Positions 28,001-36,299 of a stretch of 64,000 nucleotides of DNA are shown here, piece by piece. Position 1 is the first letter of the stretch, and each line of letters begins with the position of its first letter. The notes below the pieces were generated by a model, which ran no database searches, was not told the origin of the DNA, and saw nothing but the letters and a program-made list of their open reading frames with translations. Origin of the DNA: Lichenicola sp965198575 (GTDB lineage Bacteria; Pseudomonadota; Alphaproteobacteria; Acetobacterales; Acetobacteraceae); contig NZ_OZ240671.1 of the NCBI RefSeq assembly GCF_965198575.1, forward strand, positions 1,116,001-1,180,000, read 5' to 3'. The position numbers and the translations under genes were made by a program.

Positions 28001-28312
28001 CACCTTGGTGATGGTGATGCCCTGCAGCGTCGTGCTTTCCATGTCGCGGATGCCGACGACGTTGTTGGAGAGGGCGAGCTCGCTGTACGACGTGACCTGG
28101 TTCTGCATGTCCGGCGTATCGAGGCCGGTATAGGTCCAGATGATGGTGACCACCGGGATGTTGACGTCCGGCAGCACGTCCTTGGGCATGACCACGGCCG
28201 CCCCGCCACCGGCCAGCATGATGAGCACCGCCATCACATAGAAGGTGATGCGGTATTTCAGCGCGAACTTGACGAGACCCAACCTGCGCGCTCCTTCGTG
28301 TCCGGACGTCAC
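25067..28312 (-). CDS. RND multidrug/metal efflux permease (AcrB/MdtB family)
   Basis: A 1081-residue inner-membrane proton-driven pump with the usual two repeats of six helices and large periplasmic loops. The proton-relay acidic pair is in GILVDDATVAIENTYR in helix 4. The N-terminus (FALKYRITFYVMAVLIMLAGG) and the signature PKDVLPDVNIPVV are typical. The GTG at 28312 gives a short polar lead; the first hydrophobic helix starts about 15 residues in. It precedes its adaptor, the reverse of the usual adaptor-permease order, and overlaps it by four bases. Substrate unknown; no regulator adjacent. Confidence 0.92.
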   Translation of the reverse strand: MTSGHEGARRLGLVKFALKYRITFYVMAVLIMLAGGGAAVVMPKDVLPDVNIPVVTIIWTYTGLDTPDMQNQVTSYSELALSNNVVGIRDMESTTLQGITITKVYFQPGVDISLALSQVSSATNAIRGLLPPGIQPPIVIRFSASSVPVIQIAATSAVESQADVYNYVRFRIRSTLQTTPGSTMPPPYGGVPEQVMIDLDPHALQAYGITPLQVSNAVNAQSLTLPSGLAKFGGTQFIVRLNTLPKVLEALNTIPIKMVNGSPILLRDVGWARAGGPPQQNMVHVNGANGLLLPVLKNGPTSTLDIVNSVKSMLPGIIAAAPKDMHIVALFDQSVFVSDAITDVAEEGLIAAGLTGLMILLFLGSWRATLVILVSIPLAVLTSLALLAALGETMNVMTLGGLALAVGILVDDATVAIENTYRVMEQGKSFRDSVVEGAASIAKPTLISTLSICSAFVSVLFLVGAPKYIFTPQALAVVFAMLASYLLSRTLVPILIDVLVEPEHRRHAEAKEGAKEGREGKKPGFFGRIHAGFERGFDRFHKGYLGLLHAVLARRLITGGVVGVVLVVCACLFPFLGQDYFPAIESGQITLHVRARSGTRIEEAAKLFARVEDTIGEVAGKNSHGVSNVQSVVDNIGLPSVNYNLAFNDGTFVAYSDGQVLVTLKPGVSGTALTKKLRVVLHQRYPDTTFYFQPADMITQILDFGVPSQIDVQVHGRHQDVDLAMAKTLETRLKTLPGLVDVHLQQVVDAPEFLAEIDRQRAMELGLTEQDVAQQLTVQLSGSFQVAPNFWTDPKTGIPWQLTVQTPEYRLDNFGQMANTPLVTGNGGINGPQPISLLSNVATFHRDTEQSVLSHVNTEPTYDVYASVQDSDLGSAAREINRVVLDEQKHLHAPDRIVVRGQIDSMNSAFSHIEIGLVVAVVAVYLLMVLNYQDWGDPFVVLCALPLVFCGIILSLFITHTTFSIASLMGAIMSVGVASANSILLVTFAREHREETGCSAIEGAIAAGEARLRPVLMTAGAMVVGLIPMALDLGQGGEQNAALARAVIGGITVGTCSTLLFVPFLYSLLRQGPVRAPEDYV

Positions 28313-28515
28313 AATCCGGGCTGTCTGCCGCGGGTGAATGTTGCCACGCGCGGGCTACGCAACAAGGCGCTCCTGGGGAAATGAAAACGTAGCGATTCGT
28401 AACGCCGCCCTGCACCATCCGGCAGCCGGCGGGCGATCACGCTTTGGGTGGCATTTCGCAACCTGTGGCCCGGACTGTATCTTGACGCAGCTTACGACCG
28501 AGGTGAGAACCAATC

Positions 28516-30615
28516 ATGAACGACCTGTTCTCGCAGCCGCCACGCAAGTCCGCCGCAGCCGCCGCCGCAAAGCCGGCCGCGCCCTCACGCAAGGCGGCCG
28601 CCCCGACTGCCGAGCGCGGAGCCGCCAGCACCCCGACCGCAGGCGAGGACAGCTATTCCGCCCGCCACATCGAGGTTCTGGAAGGCCTTGAGCCGGTCCG
28701 GCGCCGCCCCGGCATGTATATCGGCGGCACCGACGAGAACGCGCTGCACCACCTGGCGGCCGAGATCATCGACAACGCCATGGACGAGGCGGTGGCGGGC
28801 CATGCGACCACCATCGAGGTCACGCTCGAGCCCGGCAACCAGCTGACCGTGCGCGACAATGGCCGCGGCATCCCGGTCGATGCGCACCCGAAGTTCAAGG
28901 ATCGCTCGGCCCTGGAGGTGATCTTCACCACGCTGCATTCCGGCGGCAAGTTCTCCGGCAAGGCGTATGCGACCTCGGGCGGACTGCACGGCGTCGGTTC
29001 GTCGGTGGTCAACGCGCTGTCCTCGTCGCTCGAGGTCGAGGTGGCGCGCGACCGGGCGTTGTGGCGGCAATCATACGAGCGCGGCCGCCCGCTCGGGCCG
29101 CTGGAGAAGGTCGGCGCCATCCATAACCGGCGCGGCACGCAGATCCGCTTCGTGCCGGACACCGAAATCTTCGCAGCCCAGGGCTTCTCGGCGGCCCGGC
29201 TGTACCGGTTCTGCCGCTCCAAGGCGTTCCTGTTCCGCGGCGTGACCATCCGCTGGGAGTGCGACCCGAGCCTGCTGCCGCCCGGGGGATCCCGGGCCGA
29301 TGAGATCCCCGCGACCGCGGTGCTGCATTTCCCGGGCGGCCTCGCCGACAGCCTGCGCGACGAACTCGGCGCTGACCCGACGCTGCTGGCCGAGCTGTGG
29401 TCCGGTGACGCCGACCTCCCCGCTGCACCGGACGGCGGGTCCACCGGCCGCGTCGAGTGGGCGGTGGCCTGGCTGGATGCCGGCGAGAGTGACGCCAGGT
29501 CCGGGCTCGCGTCGTTCTGCAACACCATCCCGACGCCGCAGGGCGGCACCCACGAGACCGGCTTCCGCAACGCGCTGATCAAGGGCCTGCGGGCCTGGGG
29601 CGACGCGCGGGCCAACAAGCGGGCGCAGCAGGTGACGGCCGAGGATCTGCTGGGGGCGGTCGCGGCCAAGCTGTCGGCGTTCATCCGCGAGCCGCAGTTT
29701 CAGGGCCAGACCAAGGAGAAGCTGACCAACGCCGAGGCGACGCGCCTGGTCGAGACCGCGCTGCGGGACCGGTTCGATCACTGGCTGGCGGGTCACCCGG
29801 CGCAGGCGGATGCGCTGCTGGCGGCGATCATCGAGCGGGCCGAGGACCGTATCCGCCGCCGCGAGGCCAAGGACACGCCGCGCAAGAGTGCCACCCGGCG
29901 CCTGCGCCTGCCCGGCAAGCTCACCGACTGCACGCGCGAGAACGCCGCCGAGACCGAGATCTTCCTGGTCGAGGGCGACAGCGCCGGCGGCTCGGCGAAG
30001 CAGGCGCGCAACCGCGAGACCCAGGCGGTGCTGCCGTTGCGCGGCAAGATCCTGAACGTCGCCAGCGCGTCCACCGAGAAGCTGCGCGGCAACCAGGAGC
30101 TGAAGGACCTGGTGGAGGCGCTCGGCTGCGGCCAGGGTGCACGCTATGACGGCACCCGGCTGCGCTACGGGCGCGTCATCATCATGACCGACGCCGACGT
30201 GGACGGCGCCCACATCGCCTCGCTGCTGATGACCTTCTTCTATCGGGAGCTGCCCGACCTCATCCAGGGCGGCCACCTGCATCTGGCGCAGCCGCCGCTG
30301 TATCGGCTGACCCAGGGTGCCAAGACCGTCTATGCGATGGACGACCGCGACCGCGAGCGCAAGCTCAAGTCCGGCTTCAAGGCGGGCACCAAGGTGGAGG
30401 TCAGCCGCTTCAAGGGCCTGGGCGAGATGCCGCCCGCCGACCTCAAGCGCACCACCATGGACCCGGCTCATCGCACGCTGCTGAAGGTGGTGTCCGCGGT
30501 GGCCGATCGCGAGGCGACGGCGGAACGTGTCGAGAGCCTGATGGGGCGGCGGCCGGAACTGCGGTTCCAGTTCATCCAGGAGAATGCGGCTTCGGTTGAG
30601 TTGCTGGATGTGTAG
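28516..30615 (+). CDS. parE: DNA topoisomerase IV subunit B
   Basis: The ATPase subunit (699 aa) of the type II enzyme that decatenates daughter chromosomes. GHKL ATP-binding motifs EIIDNAMDEA and GLHGVGSSVVNALS are present, and the Toprim metal site is seen as LVEGDSAGG and MTDADVDGAHI. The length and sequence fit ParE rather than GyrB. An Ala/Pro/Lys-rich extension of about 40 residues precedes the conserved core (RHIEVLEGLEPVRRRPGMYI), unusual for the family. An AGGTGAG ribosome-binding site precedes ATG 28516. It is divergent from the RND operon. Confidence 0.93.
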   Translation: MNDLFSQPPRKSAAAAAAKPAAPSRKAAAPTAERGAASTPTAGEDSYSARHIEVLEGLEPVRRRPGMYIGGTDENALHHLAAEIIDNAMDEAVAGHATTIEVTLEPGNQLTVRDNGRGIPVDAHPKFKDRSALEVIFTTLHSGGKFSGKAYATSGGLHGVGSSVVNALSSSLEVEVARDRALWRQSYERGRPLGPLEKVGAIHNRRGTQIRFVPDTEIFAAQGFSAARLYRFCRSKAFLFRGVTIRWECDPSLLPPGGSRADEIPATAVLHFPGGLADSLRDELGADPTLLAELWSGDADLPAAPDGGSTGRVEWAVAWLDAGESDARSGLASFCNTIPTPQGGTHETGFRNALIKGLRAWGDARANKRAQQVTAEDLLGAVAAKLSAFIREPQFQGQTKEKLTNAEATRLVETALRDRFDHWLAGHPAQADALLAAIIERAEDRIRRREAKDTPRKSATRRLRLPGKLTDCTRENAAETEIFLVEGDSAGGSAKQARNRETQAVLPLRGKILNVASASTEKLRGNQELKDLVEALGCGQGARYDGTRLRYGRVIIMTDADVDGAHIASLLMTFFYRELPDLIQGGHLHLAQPPLYRLTQGAKTVYAMDDRDRERKLKSGFKAGTKVEVSRFKGLGEMPPADLKRTTMDPAHRTLLKVVSAVADREATAERVESLMGRRPELRFQFIQENAASVELLDV

Positions 30616-31153
30616 GGGCTGCGAGGGAGCCAAGGCGGCCTAGTTGTGTGTGGAGGGGAGACGGCCCTGACTGAATGGAACCGGAGCGCTGAGGTCTATC
30701 GGGCGTGCATTCGCCGACATGCAGTTCCTGCTGCTTATGTCAGCAGTAACTCGGCGTGTAAATAAAGGGCTGGGTTATCGGACTGCTATTCCGATGTTTT
30801 TGGGCGCTTTCTAAGCGCTCTACTCGGATTTTTGACTGCAGTCTTGATAGACAAAAACAGGCTCGAGACGAAAAGGGGTTATCGTGCGGGGTCTGAACGT
30901 GATCTAGTTGGTATAAATAAGTCTATTACTCGCTGTCGCAAAGAGTTATCCTCGTCAAGCCGACTTTTACCAAAATACCCGTTTCGCCATGATGCGCTGT
31001 CCACCTTTGGGTTGAGGAAATGTCGACTATTCAGACGGCATCGGCTTCCTGATAGGCACACAATGTTCTGATCGCTCCGCTTCGATAACACTCACACTGA
31101 TTCATCGAGCACCAGCGGGAAGTCGGGCTTGTCCTGACACCATGTTGTTGGTC
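30616..31153. other. AT-richer intergenic region downstream of parE
   Basis: About 540 bp with clearly lower GC than its surroundings and no supported gene; the short open frames present on both strands have no protein-like composition. Two small hairpins occur: CTGCTG/CAGCAG at 30728-30746, and GCGCTT/AAGCGC at 30804-30818 with a T5 run nine to thirteen bases further on, a possible terminator for parE. The composition suggests acquired or decaying DNA continuous with the lysozyme locus beside it. Confidence 0.5.
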
Positions 31154-31582
31154 TTATTTATCACGCTCTACGACATAGAACGCACCTGCGTCCGTCATCA
31201 GCAGGTGGTCACGGTCGAGAACAATGCCGTCCGCACAGCTTGAGTCGATGTGGTGTGCGGTCTTGCCCATCCTATAAGGCGCAACGTCGATATCCTCACG
31301 CGTCGCTTTCCAGTCATCCTGTAGGAGCTGGTCGACATTGATGACGTTGAGCTTGACGTCCGCCCCCTGGCACGGAGCACCAGGCAACATGATCGAGGTC
31401 GCTGATATCACGACCGTTTGCCCCAGTCCCTTTTTTGCGATCTCCTCACCAACACTGATATCGGCGTATCCGGCGATCTTGACGACCTTCCAATTCCCGA
31501 AATAGCTCGAGACTGACGCGGCGTGGGCCGTCAGCGGCAGAACGACTGTCGCAACAACCAGGTATGATGCAGTCTTCTTCAT
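31154..31582 (-). CDS. small exported protein, possible partner of the adjacent lysozyme
   Basis: A 142-residue protein with a clear signal peptide (MKKTASYLVVATVVLPLTAHA). The mature protein is predicted beta-rich (FGNWKVVKIAGYADIS, TVVISATSIMLPG) and has two cysteines, one in PGAPCQG and one in DSSCADG, that could form a disulfide. The start overlaps the stop of the lysozyme reading frame by four bases (ATGA), so the two were built as one translational unit. A small periplasmic protein coupled to a wall hydrolase fits a lysozyme inhibitor or immunity role; that is inference and no family is recognised. Confidence 0.6.
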   Translation of the reverse strand: MKKTASYLVVATVVLPLTAHAASVSSYFGNWKVVKIAGYADISVGEEIAKKGLGQTVVISATSIMLPGAPCQGADVKLNVINVDQLLQDDWKATREDIDVAPYRMGKTAHHIDSSCADGIVLDRDHLLMTDAGAFYVVERDK

Positions 31583-32066
31583 CGACGAGGCCCTCCCGGC
31601 GTAACAGGCGTAATCGGCGTGTTGTATTGCGTGATTTCGCCGGCCCGCCGATTGACCAGCCCTCTCGAGAGCGTTGGTGGGCCGACCATATGACCGTGCG
31701 CGTCGTGGTTGTGGACCATGACTAGCTGCCGAAGATGCACGGCAACAGCAGTATCATTATTTGTGTTGGCTGCGATGAGCGCCGGATCTAGCTGGTTGCC
31801 GGAGTTGAACGACGCGGAGACCAGGGCGTCGAACTGTTGCGGACGGCGGACTCGGCTCTGTGGACCCGGCGATTGAACTCGGTATCATTTGCGTTAGCAT
31901 CCGCACGCTGCGCTAGCTCAGCCGCCGTGCACGGTCCGTGGTGCACCGGAATACCCACTCCGACCGTGCAATTGTTCGCGCTGTCATCGTAATGGCCGCC
32001 AAGATTGGCCGCCCCGCCGCCCTGGCCTTCCCGCGTCGCGAGTGTCTGGCGTCCTGCCGCCGACAT
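31579..32066 (-). pseudogene. lysozyme (GH24-like muramidase), frameshifted
   Basis: Two minus-strand frames together make one lysozyme-like protein. The first (from ATG 32066) reads LATREG, then HYDDSANNCTVGVG and VHHGPC, matching the catalytic Glu, Asp and Thr layout of phage-type lysozymes, and continues to NRRVHRAESAVRN. The second frame, from about 31845 to the stop at 31579, reads QFDALVSASFNSGNQ and later GLVNRRAGEITQYN, the usual GH24 C-terminal helices. The switch lies at about 31830-31850. The Glu-to-Asp spacing is also about six residues longer than in T4 lysozyme. A sequencing error would restore a 160-residue enzyme. Confidence 0.6.
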
Positions 32067-32308
32067 CGACAAGCCGGCATTCAAACTTGGTGTGGCGGCT
32101 GCGGCCCGGGCATGCCCGGCACGATGCCCATGTTGAGCACGTCGAGGTCCAACTGCCACCGCAACTCTCCACCTTGGATCGCTTCAACGTTATCAAACGC
32201 TCCAAGTTCAGACCAGAGGCATGCCGCTGGCCGCCGGCTGAATCTGCGAGTTGATGGACCGGCTTGCAAGCAGCACGAAGCTCAGCGGGCCAAAAGCGGC
32301 GGAGACAA
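32067..32308 (-). pseudogene. remnant coding DNA upstream of the lysozyme
   Basis: Two minus-strand frames look protein-like but are not joined. One, ending near 32208, reads YLIVSAAFGPLSFVLLASRS, a transmembrane-like segment. Another, ending at 32081, reads LGAFDNVEAIQGGELRWQL then LDVLNMGIVPGMPGP. Together they may be the decayed front part of the lysozyme gene or of a neighbouring gene. No family recognised. Confidence 0.3.
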
Positions 32309-33172
32309 TCAGGTAGCAAGCTTGCGACCAAGAAAATCCCGGATGTACGCTGCAATTTCGCGATGGTGCGTTTCCAGCGCGAAGTGGCCCGTATCCAGAA
32401 GGTGGATTTCCGCATCCGGGACGTCCCGCCTGTAGGCTTCCGCACCGGGCGGCAGGAAGAACACGTCGTTCTTGCCCCATACCGCCAGAACGGGTGGACG
32501 ATGCGTGCGAAGGTAGGACTGGAAGTCCGGATAAAGTGCCACGTTGGTGCGGTAGCTCAGGATCAGATCGAGCTGGATCTCCTCGGCGCCGGGCCGGTGC
32601 ATGTAGAACATGTCGAGCATGCTGCCGTCGGGCGACACCAGTCCGGCAGGCGCGCCATTTTCGTACTGGAAGCGGATCGCCTCGTCGGACAGCGACGTGC
32701 GTGTCGCCTCGCGATGCGCCGGCGTCGGCTCGCGCCAATAGGTCTGCCACGGCCCCCACGCCGTGCTGAGCCCCTCCACATAGGCGTTGCCGTTCTGGGT
32801 GATGATCGCCGTGACCCGCTCCGGGTGCTTCATCGCGAGGCGCAGGCCGGTCGGCGCGCCATAATCGAAGATGTAGAGCGCATAACGATGAAGCCCGATC
32901 GCATCGACAAAACCGCCGATGATGTCGGCGAGTGCCTCGAAGCTGTAGGTGAACGCACCGCGCCCGGGTGCCTTCGTCTGACCGAACCCGGGCAGGTCGG
33001 GCGCGATCAATCGGTAGCGGTCGGCGAGCTCCGGCATCAGGTCGCGGAACATGTGGCTCGAGGTCGGGAAGCCATGCAGGAGCAGGATCACCGGCGCATC
33101 GATCGGGCCGGTTTCCCGATAAAAGACGTCGACGTCTCCAACCTTCTGCGTGCGATAGCGGGTGACGGACAT
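32309..33172 (-). CDS. alpha/beta hydrolase with an Asp nucleophile (dehalogenase/epoxide-hydrolase-like)
   Basis: A 287-residue hydrolase. The start at ATG 33172 is fixed by an AAGGAGG site six bases upstream; the longer frame to 33286 has none. The HGFPTSSHMF oxyanion motif (HGxP) is typical of haloalkane dehalogenases and epoxide hydrolases. The nucleophile elbow is YIFDYGAPTGL, placing Asp103 where lipases have Ser. The catalytic His is in LLDTGHFALETH. The residue after Asp is Tyr, not the halide-binding Trp of haloalkane dehalogenases, so the reaction is open. It is divergent from a LysR regulator that probably controls it. Confidence 0.85.
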   Translation of the reverse strand: MSVTRYRTQKVGDVDVFYRETGPIDAPVILLLHGFPTSSHMFRDLMPELADRYRLIAPDLPGFGQTKAPGRGAFTYSFEALADIIGGFVDAIGLHRYALYIFDYGAPTGLRLAMKHPERVTAIITQNGNAYVEGLSTAWGPWQTYWREPTPAHREATRTSLSDEAIRFQYENGAPAGLVSPDGSMLDMFYMHRPGAEEIQLDLILSYRTNVALYPDFQSYLRTHRPPVLAVWGKNDVFFLPPGAEAYRRDVPDAEIHLLDTGHFALETHHREIAAYIRDFLGRKLAT

Positions 33173-33351
33173 CGGATCCTCCTTCACGTGATTGGGCGCA
33201 AGGGCCGCCGGCACGGCGAGGACGGAGCGGTGAGAATGCATCCCGGCGTGACGGTACATGGTGCGTCCCTTGACGATGCCCTCCATGTAGAGATTTCACT
33301 GCGCGGCAGAACCCATGCATGCTGACCGGCTCGATTGCAGGCGCTGAAACG

Positions 33352-34290
33352 ATGGACCGACTAGACTCGATCTCGCTCGTCGTCGCCGCAGTGGAGGCGG
33401 GGTCGCTCGCCGCCGCGGCCAGGCAGCATGGCCGGTCACCCGCGGCAGTCACCCGTGCCGTTGCACTCCTGGAACTTCATGCCGGCGAGACACTGCTGCT
33501 GCGCTCGACACGCAAGCTCAGCCTCACCGCGGCGGGCGAGCGCCACCTGGCAATCTGGCGCGATGTGCTGGCGAAACTCCGCGAGCTCGAACCGGGTGGT
33601 GCGCCAGGACCATTGCAGGGCGGCATGGTGCTGACCGCTCCGGAATTGTTCGGGCGCCTGAAGGTGATGCCGCTGCTCGAGAGCTTCCTCCGGGATCATC
33701 CGCAGGTTTCGGCGCGGGTGCTGATGGTGAATCGCGTCGTCGACCTGATCGGCGAAGGTGTGGACCTGGCGGTGCGTCTGGCGCCATTGCCGGACTCGAC
33801 GCTGATAGCCATCAGGATCGGCGAGGTGCGCACGCTGCTCTGCGCATCGCCGGACTATCTGGCGCGTGCCGGCGCGCCCGCTGCTCCGCACGAGCTCGAG
33901 CGCCATGACTGCATCGGGCTGAACGCCGAAGGCGACCATGCACTTTGGGGATTTTCCGTGGCACCCGGCCAGGAGAGCCGCGTGCGATCGCTGCGGGTGC
34001 AGACGCGGCTGAGCGTCAACAATGCGGCGGCCACGATCGACGCGGCCCTTCGCGGCAACGGGATCATCCGTGCGCGGTCCTATCAGGTGGCCCACGACGT
34101 TGCCGCCGGCCGCCTCATCCGGCTGCTGCCGCAGTTCGAGTTGCCGCCGATCCCTGCGCACCTGGTGTTCCATCCGGATCGGGCCAGGAAAGGCGTGGTG
34201 CGGGACTTCATCGAGCACGCCGTTCCGACGCTGAAGCGCGATCTGCTCGAGGTTGCCTCGGCTCTCCCGCGGCCTGTTCCAGACGCCTGA
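33352..34290 (+). CDS. LysR family transcriptional regulator
   Basis: A 312-residue regulator starting at ATG 33352 (MDRLDSISLVVAAVEAGSL), where LysR proteins normally begin; the frame extends back to 33319. The N-terminal winged helix-turn-helix reads SLAAAARQHGRSPAAVTRAV, followed by the linker helix and a periplasmic-binding-like effector domain. Its position, divergent from the alpha/beta hydrolase with a 179-bp shared region, is the classic LysR arrangement and suggests that the hydrolase is its target. Confidence 0.9.
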   Translation: MDRLDSISLVVAAVEAGSLAAAARQHGRSPAAVTRAVALLELHAGETLLLRSTRKLSLTAAGERHLAIWRDVLAKLRELEPGGAPGPLQGGMVLTAPELFGRLKVMPLLESFLRDHPQVSARVLMVNRVVDLIGEGVDLAVRLAPLPDSTLIAIRIGEVRTLLCASPDYLARAGAPAAPHELERHDCIGLNAEGDHALWGFSVAPGQESRVRSLRVQTRLSVNNAAATIDAALRGNGIIRARSYQVAHDVAAGRLIRLLPQFELPPIPAHLVFHPDRARKGVVRDFIEHAVPTLKRDLLEVASALPRPVPDA

Positions 34291-34385
34291 CACATCCCGG
34301 CTTCGGGCTGGGCTCGGCAGGGCGTCGACGCGTTTCGGAACTGCCGCATTGCCGGCCGGCCGCCGGGTGTCGAGGGTTGCGCCGC

Positions 34386-34945
34386 ATGATCCCGCGCCGG
34401 CTTGCGGTCGCCGTCGCGGCGTTCCTGCTCACCATCCGGACGATCGCGCCAGCCGCGGCTCAGCCCTCCGGGTTCGCAGGCGGTGATCCCCATCCGCAGT
34501 GGATCGTTGTCGTCGAGACCATGCGCCGCCTGAAGCTGTTCCGCGTGGAACAGGGCCCTCCCACGGTGCCGCTCGCATCCAGGTCCGCGGGGCAGCACCG
34601 CTGGTGGATGGCGCATCCAGGACCGACGGGCCGGCATCACGCGAACCCGCGTCTGCGACCGCTTCGGCTCCGGCGATCCGGCACGCCAACCCTCCGGCGC
34701 CGCACCGGCCTTGGGCAACCTGCACGGTCTGATCATGGTCGCCCGTCACGGCCCCCATCCGGTTATCGCCGGACACCAGGATGTCGACGTGTGCGCGACG
34801 CTCCTGGACGAACGCCACCCCGAGTTGTTCGGTAGCCTGGTGCTGGTGACCCCCAGTTTCCCAGGTCTTGCGGGACTACGCCCGATGCAGGCTGCCGCCA
34901 GGCCGGATCGCCACCCTCCAGCATCGGCGTGCGGGTTTGATCCTC
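34386..34945 (+). pseudogene. decayed copy of the alpha/beta hydrolase at 36300
   Basis: The start region is close to the intact gene (here MIPRRLAVAVAAFLLTIRTI), including the signal peptide and the PHPQ and VETMRRLKLF blocks. Frameshifts then break it. Homology resumes in another frame at about 34711 as LHGLIMVARHGPHPVIAGHQ, then LLDERHPELFGSLVLVTPSF. The nucleophile motif GHSNGG of the intact copy has become GHQDVD, so Ser is lost. Similarity fades after about 34945. It represents an old tandem duplication. Confidence 0.8.
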
Positions 34946-35333
34946 GCGGCCGCCGAGCAGGGTCGATAGCGGGACGAGACGCCGGCGGGAGTGTTGCTAC
35001 AAGTTCTGCTCGACGCACCCGGGTTCACGCGGAAGGGCCCTCGCCCAGCACGATGGCGACGCCGGCATCACCGCGATGCTGCGGTGGTTGTGGCCGCGGG
35101 CGGCGTGCCGCTGACGGAAGAGGCTGCGGCGGACGGATGACGTATTCGCAGCCCAATTGGCCCGTCCTCGACGCGCACTCCGGATCAGCCATGGAGGCGA
35201 GCTTTGTCTGTCGCTGCGGAGAACTCAGTCCGTGGCGCAGCAAGCGGCCTGCACACCAAGCCTCTAGAGCTTCAAGCTGGTGACGCGTCCTCTTCCCGCT
35301 TCACGCCATCGCCCCAGGATACGGCTCCATCTC
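34946..35333. other. non-coding region after the hydrolase pseudogene
   Basis: About 390 bp with no supported gene. It probably contains the unrecognisable end of the decayed hydrolase. Open frames here have composition like the noise elsewhere in this high-GC window. Confidence 0.5.
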
Positions 35334-35924
35334 CTACGCCCGTTGCCGCGCCGCCTTGAAGGTTTCGAGCGCGCCAGGTTCGAGCTTGGTCGAGATTTCG
35401 GCCAGCCGGTGGGCGGCCGCAACGATCCGCTCCAACGCCTTCGTCTGCGCCGCGATGCTGACCTCTTTCAGCAATGCGTGGAACTCCTCCTCCAGCGCAG
35501 GAACGACGTGGGCGCTGCCGAATGGCACCTCCATGAGCCAGTCCGGATATCCCATCGTGATATCGAGTTGGTTGCCAAAGAAAAACAGCAAGCGCCCGTC
35601 GGTATCACGCACCGGCGAAATGAACAGCAGGTTGTAGAACTGGCTCCCGTCACGGCGGTAGTTGACGATCCACTCGATGCAGCCCTGACCCGCATCCAGG
35701 CAGGCTCGAATGCGGGGCGGGGAGATCGGATCGGTTCTCGGGCCCTGCAGGAAGCGGCAGTTGCGTCCGACGATCTCATTCGCGGGATAGCCGGTCAGCT
35801 CCACGAAAGCCTGGTTGACCGCCACCATGGGAGTGTCCGGCAAATGGGGATCACTCAACACCATTGGCGCGTCACTATACTGCATCGCAGCAATCAGTGC
35901 GTCCCGGATTGCCGTCGCGGTCAA
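35334..35924 (-). CDS. short LOV-domain blue-light photoreceptor
   Basis: A 196-residue PAS/LOV protein. The flavin-adduct motif GRNCRFLQG contains Cys56, and the FMN-contacting residues Asn88 (IVNYRRDG), Asn98 (FYNLLF) and Gln119 (FGNQLDI) are in place, so it should form the blue-light cysteinyl adduct. After the LOV core there is only a helical C-terminal region of about 70 residues and no enzymatic output, so it is a short LOV protein that probably signals by dimer change or partner binding. The neighbours do not suggest a partner. It is the second blue-light receptor in the window. Confidence 0.88.
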   Translation of the reverse strand: MTATAIRDALIAAMQYSDAPMVLSDPHLPDTPMVAVNQAFVELTGYPANEIVGRNCRFLQGPRTDPISPPRIRACLDAGQGCIEWIVNYRRDGSQFYNLLFISPVRDTDGRLLFFFGNQLDITMGYPDWLMEVPFGSAHVVPALEEEFHALLKEVSIAAQTKALERIVAAAHRLAEISTKLEPGALETFKAARQRA

Positions 35925-36286
35925 TGTTCAAATCCTCTCAATCCGGAGATCTGGAACACTGCTTCACCATATACAGAAATAGTCCGGGTGCCAGGGGGAT
36001 TTCCCACGACTGCCGGCCCGGTCCAGGACCCGCTCGCGCGCCGTGTCCAACGGCTATTCCCGGGTCGGCACCCGGATCCGCGAGCAACGCTGCCTCAGCA
36101 ATGAAACGCTCCGACGACCGCCAGGAACAAGCCCGGGCTGCTCACCGACCGATGCATCCGTCTCGAAGCGGCGCATGTCGGTGTCCAACTCCAGGCAGAT
36201 CGACCGACATCTGTTTGGCGCATGCCCGCTCCCCCAGCGCTCGCCTGACCGAAACCCGCCGCGTCGCCGCCCCGCAGGCGATCGTC
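35925..36286. other. intergenic region between divergent LOV and hydrolase genes
   Basis: About 360 bp with no supported gene. The first 60 bases are AT-richer and should hold the LOV promoter. The right edge holds the -10-like element of the hydrolase. Confidence 0.45.
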
Positions 36287-36292
36287 TAGGGT
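36287..36292 (+). promoter_or_regulatory. -10-like TAGGGT, seven bases before the hydrolase ATG
   Basis: TAGGGT ends exactly 7 nt before ATG 36300, which would place the transcription start at the ATG and give a leaderless mRNA. No Shine-Dalgarno sequence is present. The same block precedes ATG 37394. Confidence 0.45.
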
Positions 36293-36299
36293 GCGCCGC

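Noticed and set aside
24725..28384. 1219-codon plus-strand frame opposite the RND operon
   Set aside because: His/Arg/Gln-rich shadow of the permease and adaptor genes.
30832..31071. 79-codon plus-strand frame in the AT-richer region
   Set aside because: TTG start, no ribosome-binding site, no domain or hydrophobic segment; overlaps an equally unsupported minus-strand frame.
35928..35938. GTTCAAATCC, similar to a tRNA T-loop
   Set aside because: The flanks do not pair into a T-stem and no anticodon arm or acceptor stem is present.
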